Shown here piece by piece: positions 53,895 through 62,541 of a DNA stretch of 64,000 bases; positions within the stretch are counted from its first letter, which is position 1, and every line of letters begins with the position of its first letter. The position numbers and the translations under genes were made by a program. Below the pieces are notes generated by a model that was not told the origin of the DNA, searched no databases, and saw only the letters and a list, made by a program, of their open reading frames with translations. Origin of the DNA: Lachnospiraceae bacterium UBA7205 (lineage in GTDB: Bacteria > Bacillota > Clostridia > Lachnospirales > Lachnospiraceae). The stretch spans positions 3,866 to 67,865 of the forward strand of contig DKUL01000075.1 of NCBI GenBank assembly GCA_002490665.1, in the 5' to 3' direction.

Positions 53895-55787
53895 TTACTT
53901 TCTCTTCTTTTTAATCTGATACATCAGTGTATCAGCGCAGCTGATGTAGTAGTTAATGTCAGATACCTCATCCTCAGGAGAAGTTATAATTGTGCCAATG
54001 CTCATACCCAGTGAAACCGGAAGCTCCTTTTTCGCATTATAGGCACATACTCCATCCTCGATTTTTGTTTTTATCCATTCTGCATCCCTGTCCTCCCGGT
54101 AAGTCCCCATCATTAAAAATTCGTCCCCGCCATAGCGTATGCACAGATAATTACTGTCCGGACAGGACTGCCTTAAAATCCCCGCCGCTGCCTGAATCGC
54201 CTGATCCCCAACCTCGTGTCCGTAAATATCGTTAACTGACTTTAAGCCATCCAAATCCCCAAACAAAAATATCGTCTGCCTGTTTTCCGCCATATTATTT
54301 TTCAGTAAAGGCTCCCCCAGATCCCTGATGGCAAAACGATTATACAAATCCGTAAGCGAATCATGCATATACATATGCTCCAGCTTCCTGTTCAGCTTTC
54401 TAATGCAGGAATTTTGTTTGATATGTTCAATCGCTGCATTCAGCTCACTAACCCAGTAAAACAGATTCCCGTCATAAATATATTTTAAGCAGTCCTGTAG
54501 TATACAATATCCAAAATTCCTGCCCTGAAGGTGCAAGGGAAGAAATACAAAAACATGGGAATCCTTACCATCCTCAAGATAATTTGCAGGCACTAGTTTC
54601 GATGTCTGTATCATTGCCGATGCAGTACCCGCATCCATATTCTCCTGAAACATCAGACGCATCTGTGGTGGATATCCCTTCCCGGCTGTTTTCTCTGTCG
54701 TATTTGCCGGCAGAGGATTTAGGTCATACGTCTCCTGATTGATCATAAGGCACAGCCGGGAAAACGAGAATCGTTTCCGTTCTTTTTCCAGAGCTACGCA
54801 AAACGCCTTCTCGTCCTGACATACAAGAAGACGTTTCTGCATGATATTGATGCTCCAACGGATTCCCATATTGTTATACTCCATGTCCGTTTTTTCCTTC
54901 TGTGCTTTTTTGAAGTCCTCAATACCCTTACCACATCCACAGCTTAGGCTGGGACTGAATCCGGATTTCACATAGACTGCATGCGGGTATTTCCTGCCTT
55001 CCATCATGCCAATCAGCTGTTCCACAGCCTGTCTGCCCAGACTTTCCCTGCTTCTTCCCACACTTGCGATTGATGGGATATTGCAATATGCCTGTGACAG
55101 ATTGTCAAATCCTGTCACAAGCACATCATCAGGGACTTTATACCCAAACTGCTCCGCCATCTTGATATATCCTATTGCCATGTCATCATTTGCACAGACC
55201 ACTGCATCCGGAAGTGCAATTCCCATCTCATAAAAGTCACAGAACGCCTGCTCACCGCTTTCCCGCGAAAAACCGTAATCCCGCACCCTGTCCAGCTCCA
55301 CAGGAATTCCATGCCTAACCAGAACATCCCTGAAAGCTTTTCTCCGTTCCACATTTTCTATGTGGTCATGAAATCCGCCGACAAAATTCAAAACACGGCA
55401 TCCGTGCACTGTAATAAGATGTTCCACCACCTCAGACATGGCAGTATAATTGTCCGTGCCAATAAAATGAAAATCTGGCACATCCTGCTCGATACTGATG
55501 CAGGGAATCTTCCTGTCCTTAATCTGTCCCATCAGTATTTCGAGTCTGCTGTATGATGCGATATTGTTGGATAAAATGAGTATCCCATCAAAATCGGACT
55601 GGAGGGCGAGGTTAAATATGTTATATTCACAGTCATTAAATTCCTTTTCCTCCTCAAAGCCTCCATATGTATTAAAAATATACATATCATTATTCGTCTC
55701 TTCTATCTTTTGTTGCATGCCGTTTAATATCCCGCCAATATGCTCGCCATTCCATGCAGTAGAAATAACTGCTATCTTCTTTCCCAT
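53895..55787 (-). CDS. LacI-type sugar-binding domain fused to a GGDEF diguanylate cyclase
   Basis: 630 residues, ATG with GAGGG upstream; no signal peptide, membrane segment or N-terminal helix-turn-helix. Residues 1-290 are a periplasmic-binding-protein fold of the LacI/GalR type: IAVISTAWNGEHIGGILNGM, VVCANDDMAIGYIKMAEQFG and VTGFDNLSQAYCNIPSIASV. Residues 300-460 are a GAF-like or linker region. The GGDEF domain (about 470-630) has an intact active site, RYGGDEF at 551-557, and FLFGDLDGLKSVNDIYGHEVGD; no inhibitory RxxD is seen just before it. It should make cyclic-di-GMP in response to a cytoplasmic sugar. It sits between an SGNH esterase gene and a chemoreceptor gene beside the xylan operon. 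Confidence 0.9.
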   Translation of the reverse strand: MGKKIAVISTAWNGEHIGGILNGMQQKIEETNNDMYIFNTYGGFEEEKEFNDCEYNIFNLALQSDFDGILILSNNIASYSRLEILMGQIKDRKIPCISIEQDVPDFHFIGTDNYTAMSEVVEHLITVHGCRVLNFVGGFHDHIENVERRKAFRDVLVRHGIPVELDRVRDYGFSRESGEQAFCDFYEMGIALPDAVVCANDDMAIGYIKMAEQFGYKVPDDVLVTGFDNLSQAYCNIPSIASVGRSRESLGRQAVEQLIGMMEGRKYPHAVYVKSGFSPSLSCGCGKGIEDFKKAQKEKTDMEYNNMGIRWSINIMQKRLLVCQDEKAFCVALEKERKRFSFSRLCLMINQETYDLNPLPANTTEKTAGKGYPPQMRLMFQENMDAGTASAMIQTSKLVPANYLEDGKDSHVFVFLPLHLQGRNFGYCILQDCLKYIYDGNLFYWVSELNAAIEHIKQNSCIRKLNRKLEHMYMHDSLTDLYNRFAIRDLGEPLLKNNMAENRQTIFLFGDLDGLKSVNDIYGHEVGDQAIQAAAGILRQSCPDSNYLCIRYGGDEFLMMGTYREDRDAEWIKTKIEDGVCAYNAKKELPVSLGMSIGTIITSPEDEVSDINYYISCADTLMYQIKKKRK

Positions 55788-55844
55788 TTTATATACCCTC
55801 TGCAGCTCTTATCCGCTTCCATTGTGCCCCGCTATTTCTTCTTA

Positions 55845-58325
55845 TCAATTGTTCTCAGGCTCCATACTGAAATAATTTAAATTGTCATTCACTACAATTG
55901 ACAGTTTCTTTAACTCCATTGCCGTCCTTGCAAGCGATGCTGTCGCATCGTTGAGTTCATTCATTGAGGCATTCGTCTGTTGTGTCGAAGCTGCGTTTTC
56001 TTCCGCGATTGCTGACAGGTTCGTCATAAGATCAACGACCTTTTTTCCCGCCTTTGCGCACACATCGACCTGCAGCAGCACATCCTGCATGCCATTTGAC
56101 GTGGAACATATTCCTGTCTCCACAGTATTGAACTTCGTTTTTGTCTCATCCAGTTTCTCCTTCTGACTTCCAATAATATCCGTCACCTCATTAATCGACT
56201 GCACGGTCTGCCGGGACTCTTCCGAGAGTGACAGAATGATCTCGTCAATTATCTTTGCCGATGAATTTGTCTGTTCCGCCAGCTTCTGTATCTCGCTTGC
56301 CACCACGGCAAAGCCTTTTCCTGCCTCGCCGGCTCTTGCTGCCTCTATGCTGGCATTGAGCGACAGGAGGTTTGTCTGGCTTGCAATCTCCGCAATCAGG
56401 TTCACCACTTCCTGAATCTTCACGACTGAAGCATTTGTCTTGTATATCTGCTCCGATATTTTTTGAAACGCCTCCGTTGTCATATCACTTGTGCTGCTCA
56501 GCTCCCGGACGATTCTTGTCGCTTCCCTGCCGTTCTCGCTCATGTCCCTCGAAGTCGCTGACAATACATTTACGCCATCCGTAATCAAAACCATGTTATC
56601 CTGCATGTTGGAGACCTGCATGGACGAACTTGAAATGTCCTCTGCCTGTGCGGAAGCTCCATGTGCAATTTCCTCCAGTGCAGTGCTAATCACCCCGGCT
56701 GCTGTTTTTGTCTTGTTTGCCTTATCCTCAAGGATGCCGCCCGAATGCGCAAGCTCTGTCGAAATCTCCTGAAGCTTCCCTATGCTGCCAACAAGCTTAT
56801 CAAGAAATGCATTCAGGCTTCTCCCAAACTGTGCAAACTCATCCCTTCCGTCAGCCCTTACCCTGACTGCGATTCTGCCCTGTGTGATTTTATCCAGTGT
56901 CTTTTTGAACAGCACAACATTTCTGTCAATACTTGTTCCAATCAGCACGGTCATCCCAACCAGTACAACAGTGGCAAGCACAATCACAATTACACTGACC
57001 CGCATTACATTTCCTTTTATTGCCTCCATATCCTCGGATGCGATTTTCTTTATCGTCTCACATAACGCAGTAAGCTCGCTGTTCAACTGCACATTTTCCG
57101 TCTTCAGCGCAAGTATCCTGTCATCTACTTCCTTCATCTGCCAGATAACTTCTCTCTGAGCGCCTAGTTTTGCCAGGGAATTCCGGGAAAGCTCCTCACT
57201 GGTTGTATAAAGCGGGATATTCTCCTCCATCTCATCCATCAGTGCCTCCATCTGCCCATAGACTTCGGTTACATCTTTGCCTTCCACCACCAGCTTGCTG
57301 TATTCTTCCATATACCTGTCAAGCTGTTCAACGCTTCCCGCATAGCCGTACACCCCGGAATACGACCCGCCATATTTGTATTCGTATTCCATGCCGTTTG
57401 GTTCAAAATACATGACATATTCGATATTCGTATAATTCTCAGCCGCATATTCCTTTACGGAAATCTGTGCAGCAAACTCTTCCCATCCCTCGTTGGCCGC
57501 ATTAAAATTACAGCCGACACGGATTGCCGGTTTCGCGTCAAACGTTGTAATCTCACTATCCACATAGGCAAGTCCGGTTCCTGTTACCTTGTCAGCCGCA
57601 CTGATATCAATTTCTGCATAATTGGCGCCGTCAGTCAGCCTGACGTCCGTTATATAGCAATTCTTGTCATACGTAAGCGTCCCGCCAACCCGAAATGCCA
57701 GCATATTCCGTTTGACGTTTTCCGGCACGGGACCATTGTAAACCACCTTCACATACTCCTTGCCATCCACCGTCACATGTTCGCCGCTTGTCCACATGCG
57801 GGCATCAATCCACTTGATTTCAAGCCAGTCCTCCTTGTCTACCAGTGTCTCAAAGCTTTCGCCCAAGGCACTGCCAGCCTCAACATACTGCTGATACAGT
57901 CCGGCATCCTTATTGAAACTCCTTGTCCCGCCAAGTTTACTGATCTCGCTGTAATTCGTTTCAATCCTTGCCAGGCTGTCAAGCATCCGGCTTACATCAC
58001 CGATATACTTCTCGCTGGTCATTGCCTGCAGCGATTTCACGTTCGCACTCATCTGCCCGAGATTTGCCAAAATCCCATCCAGATAGCTCTGCTCTATATA
58101 ATATTGGTACTGTGCCTCAAGTGCAAGGTTTTTTGCCTGCAGCACATCAATCTCATTGGCAATTGACTCGATTTCACTGTTTGTCCCGCTTTTATTGATG
58201 GACTGCATCCCTATCATGCCAATCACGACTGCCACAAATATTGAAAAAATACCCATGAGCAATATCTTACTTTTAATTGTCTGAAATATTCTGACACTAT
58301 GTGTTTTTCTCGCACCGTTCATCAT
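55845..58325 (-). CDS. Methyl-accepting chemotaxis protein with a beta-rich domain inserted into a helical sensor
   Basis: 826 residues from the ATG at 58325 (AGGAGA 6 nt upstream; a TTG lies 8 codons earlier). Transmembrane helices at about 21-41 and 441-463 enclose a 400-residue ectodomain. Its flanks (about 48-165 and 331-440) are charged, heptad-like helices. The middle (about 168-330) is rich in beta-strand-type sequence, with MLAFRVGGTLTYDKNCYITDV and IRVGCNFNAANEGWEEFAAQI. HAMP follows (about 462-515), then the signalling domain with tip SQTNLLSLNASIEAARAGEAG. This resembles a helical-bundle sensor interrupted by a beta-sandwich, possibly carbohydrate-binding, but I cannot assign a family. 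It heads the sensory block next to the xylan operon. Confidence 0.93.
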   Translation of the reverse strand: MMNGARKTHSVRIFQTIKSKILLMGIFSIFVAVVIGMIGMQSINKSGTNSEIESIANEIDVLQAKNLALEAQYQYYIEQSYLDGILANLGQMSANVKSLQAMTSEKYIGDVSRMLDSLARIETNYSEISKLGGTRSFNKDAGLYQQYVEAGSALGESFETLVDKEDWLEIKWIDARMWTSGEHVTVDGKEYVKVVYNGPVPENVKRNMLAFRVGGTLTYDKNCYITDVRLTDGANYAEIDISAADKVTGTGLAYVDSEITTFDAKPAIRVGCNFNAANEGWEEFAAQISVKEYAAENYTNIEYVMYFEPNGMEYEYKYGGSYSGVYGYAGSVEQLDRYMEEYSKLVVEGKDVTEVYGQMEALMDEMEENIPLYTTSEELSRNSLAKLGAQREVIWQMKEVDDRILALKTENVQLNSELTALCETIKKIASEDMEAIKGNVMRVSVIVIVLATVVLVGMTVLIGTSIDRNVVLFKKTLDKITQGRIAVRVRADGRDEFAQFGRSLNAFLDKLVGSIGKLQEISTELAHSGGILEDKANKTKTAAGVISTALEEIAHGASAQAEDISSSSMQVSNMQDNMVLITDGVNVLSATSRDMSENGREATRIVRELSSTSDMTTEAFQKISEQIYKTNASVVKIQEVVNLIAEIASQTNLLSLNASIEAARAGEAGKGFAVVASEIQKLAEQTNSSAKIIDEIILSLSEESRQTVQSINEVTDIIGSQKEKLDETKTKFNTVETGICSTSNGMQDVLLQVDVCAKAGKKVVDLMTNLSAIAEENAASTQQTNASMNELNDATASLARTAMELKKLSIVVNDNLNYFSMEPENN

Positions 58326-58839
58326 ACTTGTTCTCCTATTCTCCATCAATATACCTGATTCCCTGCCCTTTATGTGACATGGCAGCCTACTGATACTCTC
58401 TTATTGTATAAAAAAAAAGAAGCGCCTGAACCCGCCAAATTAAATAATATACCCCCATTTTTTATGAGTATTTTCTAATTCTCGGATTAGCGCTTCATTC
58501 GCCTGCAATGTCCCCAGTCCTGTCAGGTTATGTATATGGCGACAGCCGCAGCCGCAAAGCGGCAAATTTCCATATGCGGCTGTGTGCATCATGTTATGCT
58601 GAGTGGCAGATTTATCTGACGCTCAGTATAACTGATTTCTGAACAGTTCCTAAAAACAGCACCTAAACCTTTCGGCTTAGATGCCGCCATCTCGAAAAAC
58701 ATTTATTCTATATATTCGGTGATTAAAAATCGCCGAATATATAGCCCTCCGGGGGATGCGCACTCGCACGAAAATGTAGATGCCGCAGAGCGGCCGTGCT
58801 CGGCGCAGTTGGCGGTAATTAATCGCCAACTATATATAC
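58326..58839. other. 514-bp intergenic region with several dyad repeats
   Basis: No convincing gene. Contents: a possible minus-strand terminator (GAAGCGC 58419-58425 with GCGCTTC 58490-58496, then A run 58409-58418 on the plus strand); a GC-rich repeat at 58543-58564; an imperfect 13-bp dyad CTGAG/CTCAG at 58599-58626; an AT-rich dyad TATATATTCGGTGA/TCGCCGAATATATA at 58709-58743; and a perfect 8-bp stem AGTTGGCG/CGCCAACT at 58807-58831, 9 bp past the isomerase stop. The chemoreceptor promoter must lie here if that gene is not read from the isomerase gene. Confidence 0.6.
58543..58564. repeat. GC-rich 22-bp repeat, copy 1
   Basis: CAGCCGCAGCCGCAAAGCGG (first 20 of 22 bp) recurs at 63978-63999 with one mismatch (A to G). 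Both copies lie outside genes. It contains a GCCGC/GCGGC dyad able to form a short hairpin. Confidence 0.6.
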
Positions 58840-60324
58840 TTACGCAAACGGATTCTCTGTCGGATATGGCAGTGACTTCGGCTGATTGTAATTTAAGTCC
58901 TCAACCGGCACGCCGATATACTTAAATACCTCAAACAATGCCTTTCCGAAATGCCCGAATGCAACCGCTCCATGATGCGGATAATTCTTTTCGATTAATA
59001 CATGTCTGTAAAAACGCTGCATCTCGGGAATCGCAAATACGCCGATGCTTCCGAAAGACTTTGTCGCAACCGGAAGAACCTCGCCCTGTGCAATATATGC
59101 GCGCAGCTTGCAGTCCGCTGTCGACTGTAAACGGTAGAACGTGATGTCACCTGGAACGATATCGCCCTCAAGCGTACCCTGTGTAACCTCCTCAGGAAGC
59201 GTCCTTGCCATAATCATCTGGTATTTCATGCTGCAGAAGCTGAGCTTCCTGGTATTCGTATTGCCGCAGTGGAATCCCATAAAGGTATCATTGTGTGTAT
59301 AGTTGAACTGATCCTTGATGGACTCGCTGTACATATCTGCCGGAACCGTATTGTTGATATCAAGCAGTGTCACGGCATCCTGGCTCACGCATGTACCGAT
59401 AAACTCGCTCAGGCAGCCATAGATGTCAACCTCGCACGATACCGGAATGCCCATGCCTGTCAGGCGGCTGTTTACATAGCAGGGAACAAATCCAAACTGT
59501 GTCTGGAATGCAGGCCAGCACTTTCCGGCAATCGCGACATACTTGCGGTAGCCCCTGTGCGCCTCAACCCAGTCAAGCAGTGTCAGCTCATACTGTGCAA
59601 GCTTTGGAAGCACCTCCGGCTTCATGTTGCCCTCGCCAAGCTCCTCCTCCATCTCCTTTACCTTTGCAGGGATTCGCTCGTCGCCGTCATGCTTCTTGAA
59701 TGCCTCAAAGAGGTCAAGCTCCGAGTTCTCCTCAATCTCGACGCCGATATTGTAAAGCTGCTTGATTGGCGCGTTGCATGCAAGGAAGTTGAGCGGTCTG
59801 GGACCAAACGAAATAATCTTCAGGTCAGAGAGGCCGACAATTGCCCTGGCAATCGGCAGAAACTCGTGAACCATGTCAGCACATTCCTCCGCCGTCCCTA
59901 CCGGGTATTCCGGTATATATGCCTTGATGTTGCGAAGCTTGAGATTATAGCTTGCATTCAGCATACCACAGTACGCGTCCCCGCGTCCGCCAACAAGGTC
60001 ATTCTGCGTCTCCTCTGCTGCCGCGATAAACATGGCAGGTCCGTCAAAATGCTTTGCAAGAAGTGTCTCTGAAATCTCAGGACCGAAGTTTCCAAGATAT
60101 ACACAGAGTGCATTGCAGCCTGCCTTCCTGATATCCTCAAGCGCCTGTACCATATGTATCTCGCTCTCCACGATGCAGACCGGACACTCATAAATGCCAT
60201 CCATGCCGTACTTATCCGCATACGCCTTGACCAGCGCCTTTCTCCTGTTCACGGACAGGCTCTCCGGAAAACAGTCGCGGCTCACTGCCACAATACCTAC
60301 CTTTACCTGTGGTAAATTGTTCAT
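58840..60324 (-). CDS. L-fucose/L-arabinose isomerase-family protein
   Basis: 494 residues from the ATG at 60324, which has AAAGGAGG 8 nt upstream (a start 8 codons earlier lacks one). It matches the COG2407 family: VKVGIVAVSRDCFPESLSVNRR at the start, LCVYLGNFGPEISETLLA, ISFGPRPLNFLACNAPI, the active-site region PVSCEVDIYGCLSEFIGTCV and FMGFHCGNTNTRKL. Members interconvert aldoses and ketoses using a divalent metal in the cytoplasm; the exact sugar of this subgroup is not fixed. The gene is divergent from a LacI regulator, with two operator-like motifs between them, so it is probably sugar-inducible. Arabinose or a related pentose from xylan side chains is one possible substrate. Confidence 0.88.
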   Translation of the reverse strand: MNNLPQVKVGIVAVSRDCFPESLSVNRRKALVKAYADKYGMDGIYECPVCIVESEIHMVQALEDIRKAGCNALCVYLGNFGPEISETLLAKHFDGPAMFIAAAEETQNDLVGGRGDAYCGMLNASYNLKLRNIKAYIPEYPVGTAEECADMVHEFLPIARAIVGLSDLKIISFGPRPLNFLACNAPIKQLYNIGVEIEENSELDLFEAFKKHDGDERIPAKVKEMEEELGEGNMKPEVLPKLAQYELTLLDWVEAHRGYRKYVAIAGKCWPAFQTQFGFVPCYVNSRLTGMGIPVSCEVDIYGCLSEFIGTCVSQDAVTLLDINNTVPADMYSESIKDQFNYTHNDTFMGFHCGNTNTRKLSFCSMKYQMIMARTLPEEVTQGTLEGDIVPGDITFYRLQSTADCKLRAYIAQGEVLPVATKSFGSIGVFAIPEMQRFYRHVLIEKNYPHHGAVAFGHFGKALFEVFKYIGVPVEDLNYNQPKSLPYPTENPFA

Positions 60325-60401
60325 TTTGAAATCCTCCTTTATTATCATACAACAGCCAATGCCATTTCAAATACGATGGCAGCCAAGTCAGCCGCCAAAG
60401 A

Positions 60402-60413
60402 TGTGCTCGTGCA
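60402..60413. promoter_or_regulatory. LacI-type operator candidate, isomerase side
   Basis: TGTGCTCGTGCA contains the near-palindrome TGCtCGtGCA with the central CG typical of LacI/GalR operators. It lies 78 bp upstream of the isomerase start. An identical 12-mer is present at 60612-60623 in the same orientation. Confidence 0.55.
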
Positions 60414-60611
60414 CGTTCCAACAACTGACTTTATCATAGTAGGTATCACCCAAAAAATCAAGTGGATATTTTATAATATTTTATTTTCGTCAAAATACAT
60501 CAAACACCCATTTATTTTCTAGTGAAAATTTACAGAACAGTTCCGTCTGGGACTTTGCACCACAGGATGCGTCGCAGATTTTTCATGGATTTTTACCGGA
60601 ACACTCCGGAT

Positions 60612-60623
60612 TGTGCTCGTGCA
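60612..60623. promoter_or_regulatory. LacI-type operator candidate, regulator side
   Basis: Second copy of TGTGCTCGTGCA, starting exactly 210 bp from the first (20 turns of B-DNA at 10.5 bp) and about 82 bp upstream of the LacI gene start. The pair could support looping and shared repression of both divergent genes. Confidence 0.55.
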
Positions 60624-60704
60624 ACATTCCGCTTGCTTTTTCGGCATAAAGACGCTATACTTATATCAATTCATTTCCAAAACACTTTATAACCGGAGGA
60701 CACT

Positions 60705-61724
60705 ATGGCAACAATAAAAGAAATTGCTGCACTGGCTGGCGTTTCCCGCGGAACCGTCGACCGGGTACTCAACAACCGGGGTTCCGTCAATCCCGCCACT
60801 GCCGAAAAAATCAATGAAATCGCAAAAGCCCTCGACTATAAGCCAAACAAAGCGGGGCTGGCACTTGCCGCACAAAAAAAGAAGATAAAGCTCGGTGTTA
60901 TCCTGTTCTCCACGGACAACCCCTTTTTTGCCGACGTGCTGAAAGGTGTCAACGAAAAAGCAGGCGACCTCGCCGGGTATAACTGTTCCGTCCTCGTAAA
61001 GCAAATCCCAATCAATGTGGATGCCCAGCTGGACGCCATCGACGAGCTGCTCCGGGAGGATGTGAACGGCATTGCCCTTGCGCCTCAGAATGACGACCGC
61101 ATCCGCATCCGCATCAATGAACTTTCCGAACAGGGAATTCCTGTCGTAACCTTAAATACGGACATTGAAAATTCCACGCGCATTGCCTATGTCGGCAGCA
61201 ATTATACCAGGAGCGGCAGGACTGCCGCAGGGCTGCTTCGCCTTATGACGCACGGCGATGTCCGGATTGGAATTATCACTGGCTCATCGGACATCCTCTG
61301 CCACACACAACGCATTGCAGGATTTACGGATGCCCTCAAGCCCTATCAGGAGCATATGCATATCATTTCCATAAAAGAAACGCAGGACGATGAGATTGCA
61401 AGCTACGAACAGACCGCCCGCCTTTTGAATGAACACCCCGAAATCAATGCGCTGTTTTTCGCCGCCGGCGGCGTATATGGCGGCTGCCGTGCCATAGCAT
61501 CCCTCGGGCTTGCGGGGAAGCTTTGCGTGGTCGCCTTTGACAAGGCGGAGACGACGGAACAGTTCCTGCGGGATGGCATCCTGTCCGCCGTCATCTGTCA
61601 GCAGCCGCGCATACAGGGCAAAAAACCGCTTGACCTGCTCTTTCACTACCTCACCTCCGGCGAGCTCCCTGACCGGGAGTACCATTATACCGCAGTCGAT
61701 ATCCGGATATTGGAAAATATATAA
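60705..61724 (+). CDS. LacI-family transcriptional regulator
   Basis: 339 residues, with GGAGG before the ATG (AACCGGAGGACACT). The N-terminal helix-turn-helix is TIKEIAALAGVSRGTVDRVLNNRG (2-25), then the hinge region NEIAKALDYKPNKAGLALA. The effector domain is of the ribose-binding type (about 60-339): KLGVILFSTDNPFFADVLKGV, GIALAPQNDDRIRIRI, VGSNYTRSGRTAAGLL, ALFFAAGGVYGGCRAI and VVAFDKAETTEQFLRDG. The -TVDRVLNNRGSV variant is typical of LacI members with a Peripla_BP_4 sensor. It likely represses the divergent isomerase gene and itself. Its stop codon abuts the stop of the convergent gene with no gap. Confidence 0.93.
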   Translation: MATIKEIAALAGVSRGTVDRVLNNRGSVNPATAEKINEIAKALDYKPNKAGLALAAQKKKIKLGVILFSTDNPFFADVLKGVNEKAGDLAGYNCSVLVKQIPINVDAQLDAIDELLREDVNGIALAPQNDDRIRIRINELSEQGIPVVTLNTDIENSTRIAYVGSNYTRSGRTAAGLLRLMTHGDVRIGIITGSSDILCHTQRIAGFTDALKPYQEHMHIISIKETQDDEIASYEQTARLLNEHPEINALFFAAGGVYGGCRAIASLGLAGKLCVVAFDKAETTEQFLRDGILSAVICQQPRIQGKKPLDLLFHYLTSGELPDREYHYTAVDIRILENI

Positions 61725-62498
61725 TCAAAATTCCACCATATTCGGACGGAAACGCAGTGGCAGCATGTTCATCTGCAATTTTGGATTGATGCGCGCCTCA
61801 ATTGCAATGCTGTCACAAAAACGGCGGAACAGGTTCCGGTAGACTTCCTCAGCTTCGGCGTACACGATACCCTCCTCGTCAAATGCCGCCCCCTGTATGA
61901 GATACCATTTTTTAAAGCTTGCATGCAGCCCGAATGTCTGCGTCTCCGCATCATAGATTACAAAATTGTCGGCAGGCAGCCGGTCAGCAAAATGCGGCAT
62001 CAGAAACGGAAGGACATGGTGCTTTGCGTCAATCTTTGCGTAGAGCATTCCGTTTTGCAGCTCCGAAAAACGCAAAAACTGTTTCAGATGGCACAGCTCG
62101 TTATCCGCCGCCCGCGCACACTTGAATGTGCGCTGCACACAGTCCTCCTGCAGCCGGTCCGTTATATTCCTGTCCCTTTGCCGCAGTCCCAGAACAATTG
62201 TGTGATATACCGCGTCCGCCTTGTCCTCAAAGCAGGACACCATCGCCATGCTGATTCTGTACCATGTCTCATTTCCCAGCTGCCTGACCATGGTATCCGT
62301 CACTTTGCCCGCCTTTTCATGGTCTGTCTGCACATGTATGTACTGTGTGAACAGGCGCTGCATATCCGGTTCCCTGACTGCGAGATGAATCCTGTCATGG
62401 CTTTCTATCCCATTTTCTTTCTTGAACTGATATGCCTCATAAACTCCTGTAAGGATTCCCTCCATGCTGTCCTCGCATATTAAAATATATTCTTCCAC
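61725..62498 (-). CDS. TIGR03915-family protein (DUF4130), partner of the radical-SAM protein
   Basis: 257 residues from a GTG at 62498 with GGAGG 6 nt upstream. The sequence YILICEDSMEGILTGVYEAYQFKK at the start and FRRFCDSIAIEARINPKLQMNMLPLRFRPNMVEF at the end are the conserved ends of this family, which is about 250 residues long. The family is named for its constant pairing with the TIGR03916 radical-SAM protein and is annotated as putative DNA repair; its biochemical role is not established as far as I know. Here the pair is intact, with the radical-SAM gene 40 bp upstream and a palindromic element between them. Confidence 0.88.
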   Translation of the reverse strand: MEEYILICEDSMEGILTGVYEAYQFKKENGIESHDRIHLAVREPDMQRLFTQYIHVQTDHEKAGKVTDTMVRQLGNETWYRISMAMVSCFEDKADAVYHTIVLGLRQRDRNITDRLQEDCVQRTFKCARAADNELCHLKQFLRFSELQNGMLYAKIDAKHHVLPFLMPHFADRLPADNFVIYDAETQTFGLHASFKKWYLIQGAAFDEEGIVYAEAEEVYRNLFRRFCDSIAIEARINPKLQMNMLPLRFRPNMVEF

Positions 62499-62516
62499 CT
62501 GATTCCTCCATTGACC

Positions 62517-62541
62517 TAGAGCATTTTTCAAACACGCTCTA
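62517..62541. repeat. Small palindromic intergenic repeat, copy B
   Basis: TAGAGC (62517-62522) and GCTCTA (62536-62541) pair around a 13-nt loop. The 19-bp core 62523-62541 matches 17719-17737 with a single mismatch. As at copy A, the minus-strand element starts with the TAG stop codon of the upstream gene. Confidence 0.6.

Noticed and set aside
58326..58839. CRISPR array or tRNA cluster in the dyad-rich gap
   Set aside because: No regularly spaced direct repeats with unique spacers and no cloverleaf with an anticodon arm and CCA-type end could be found.
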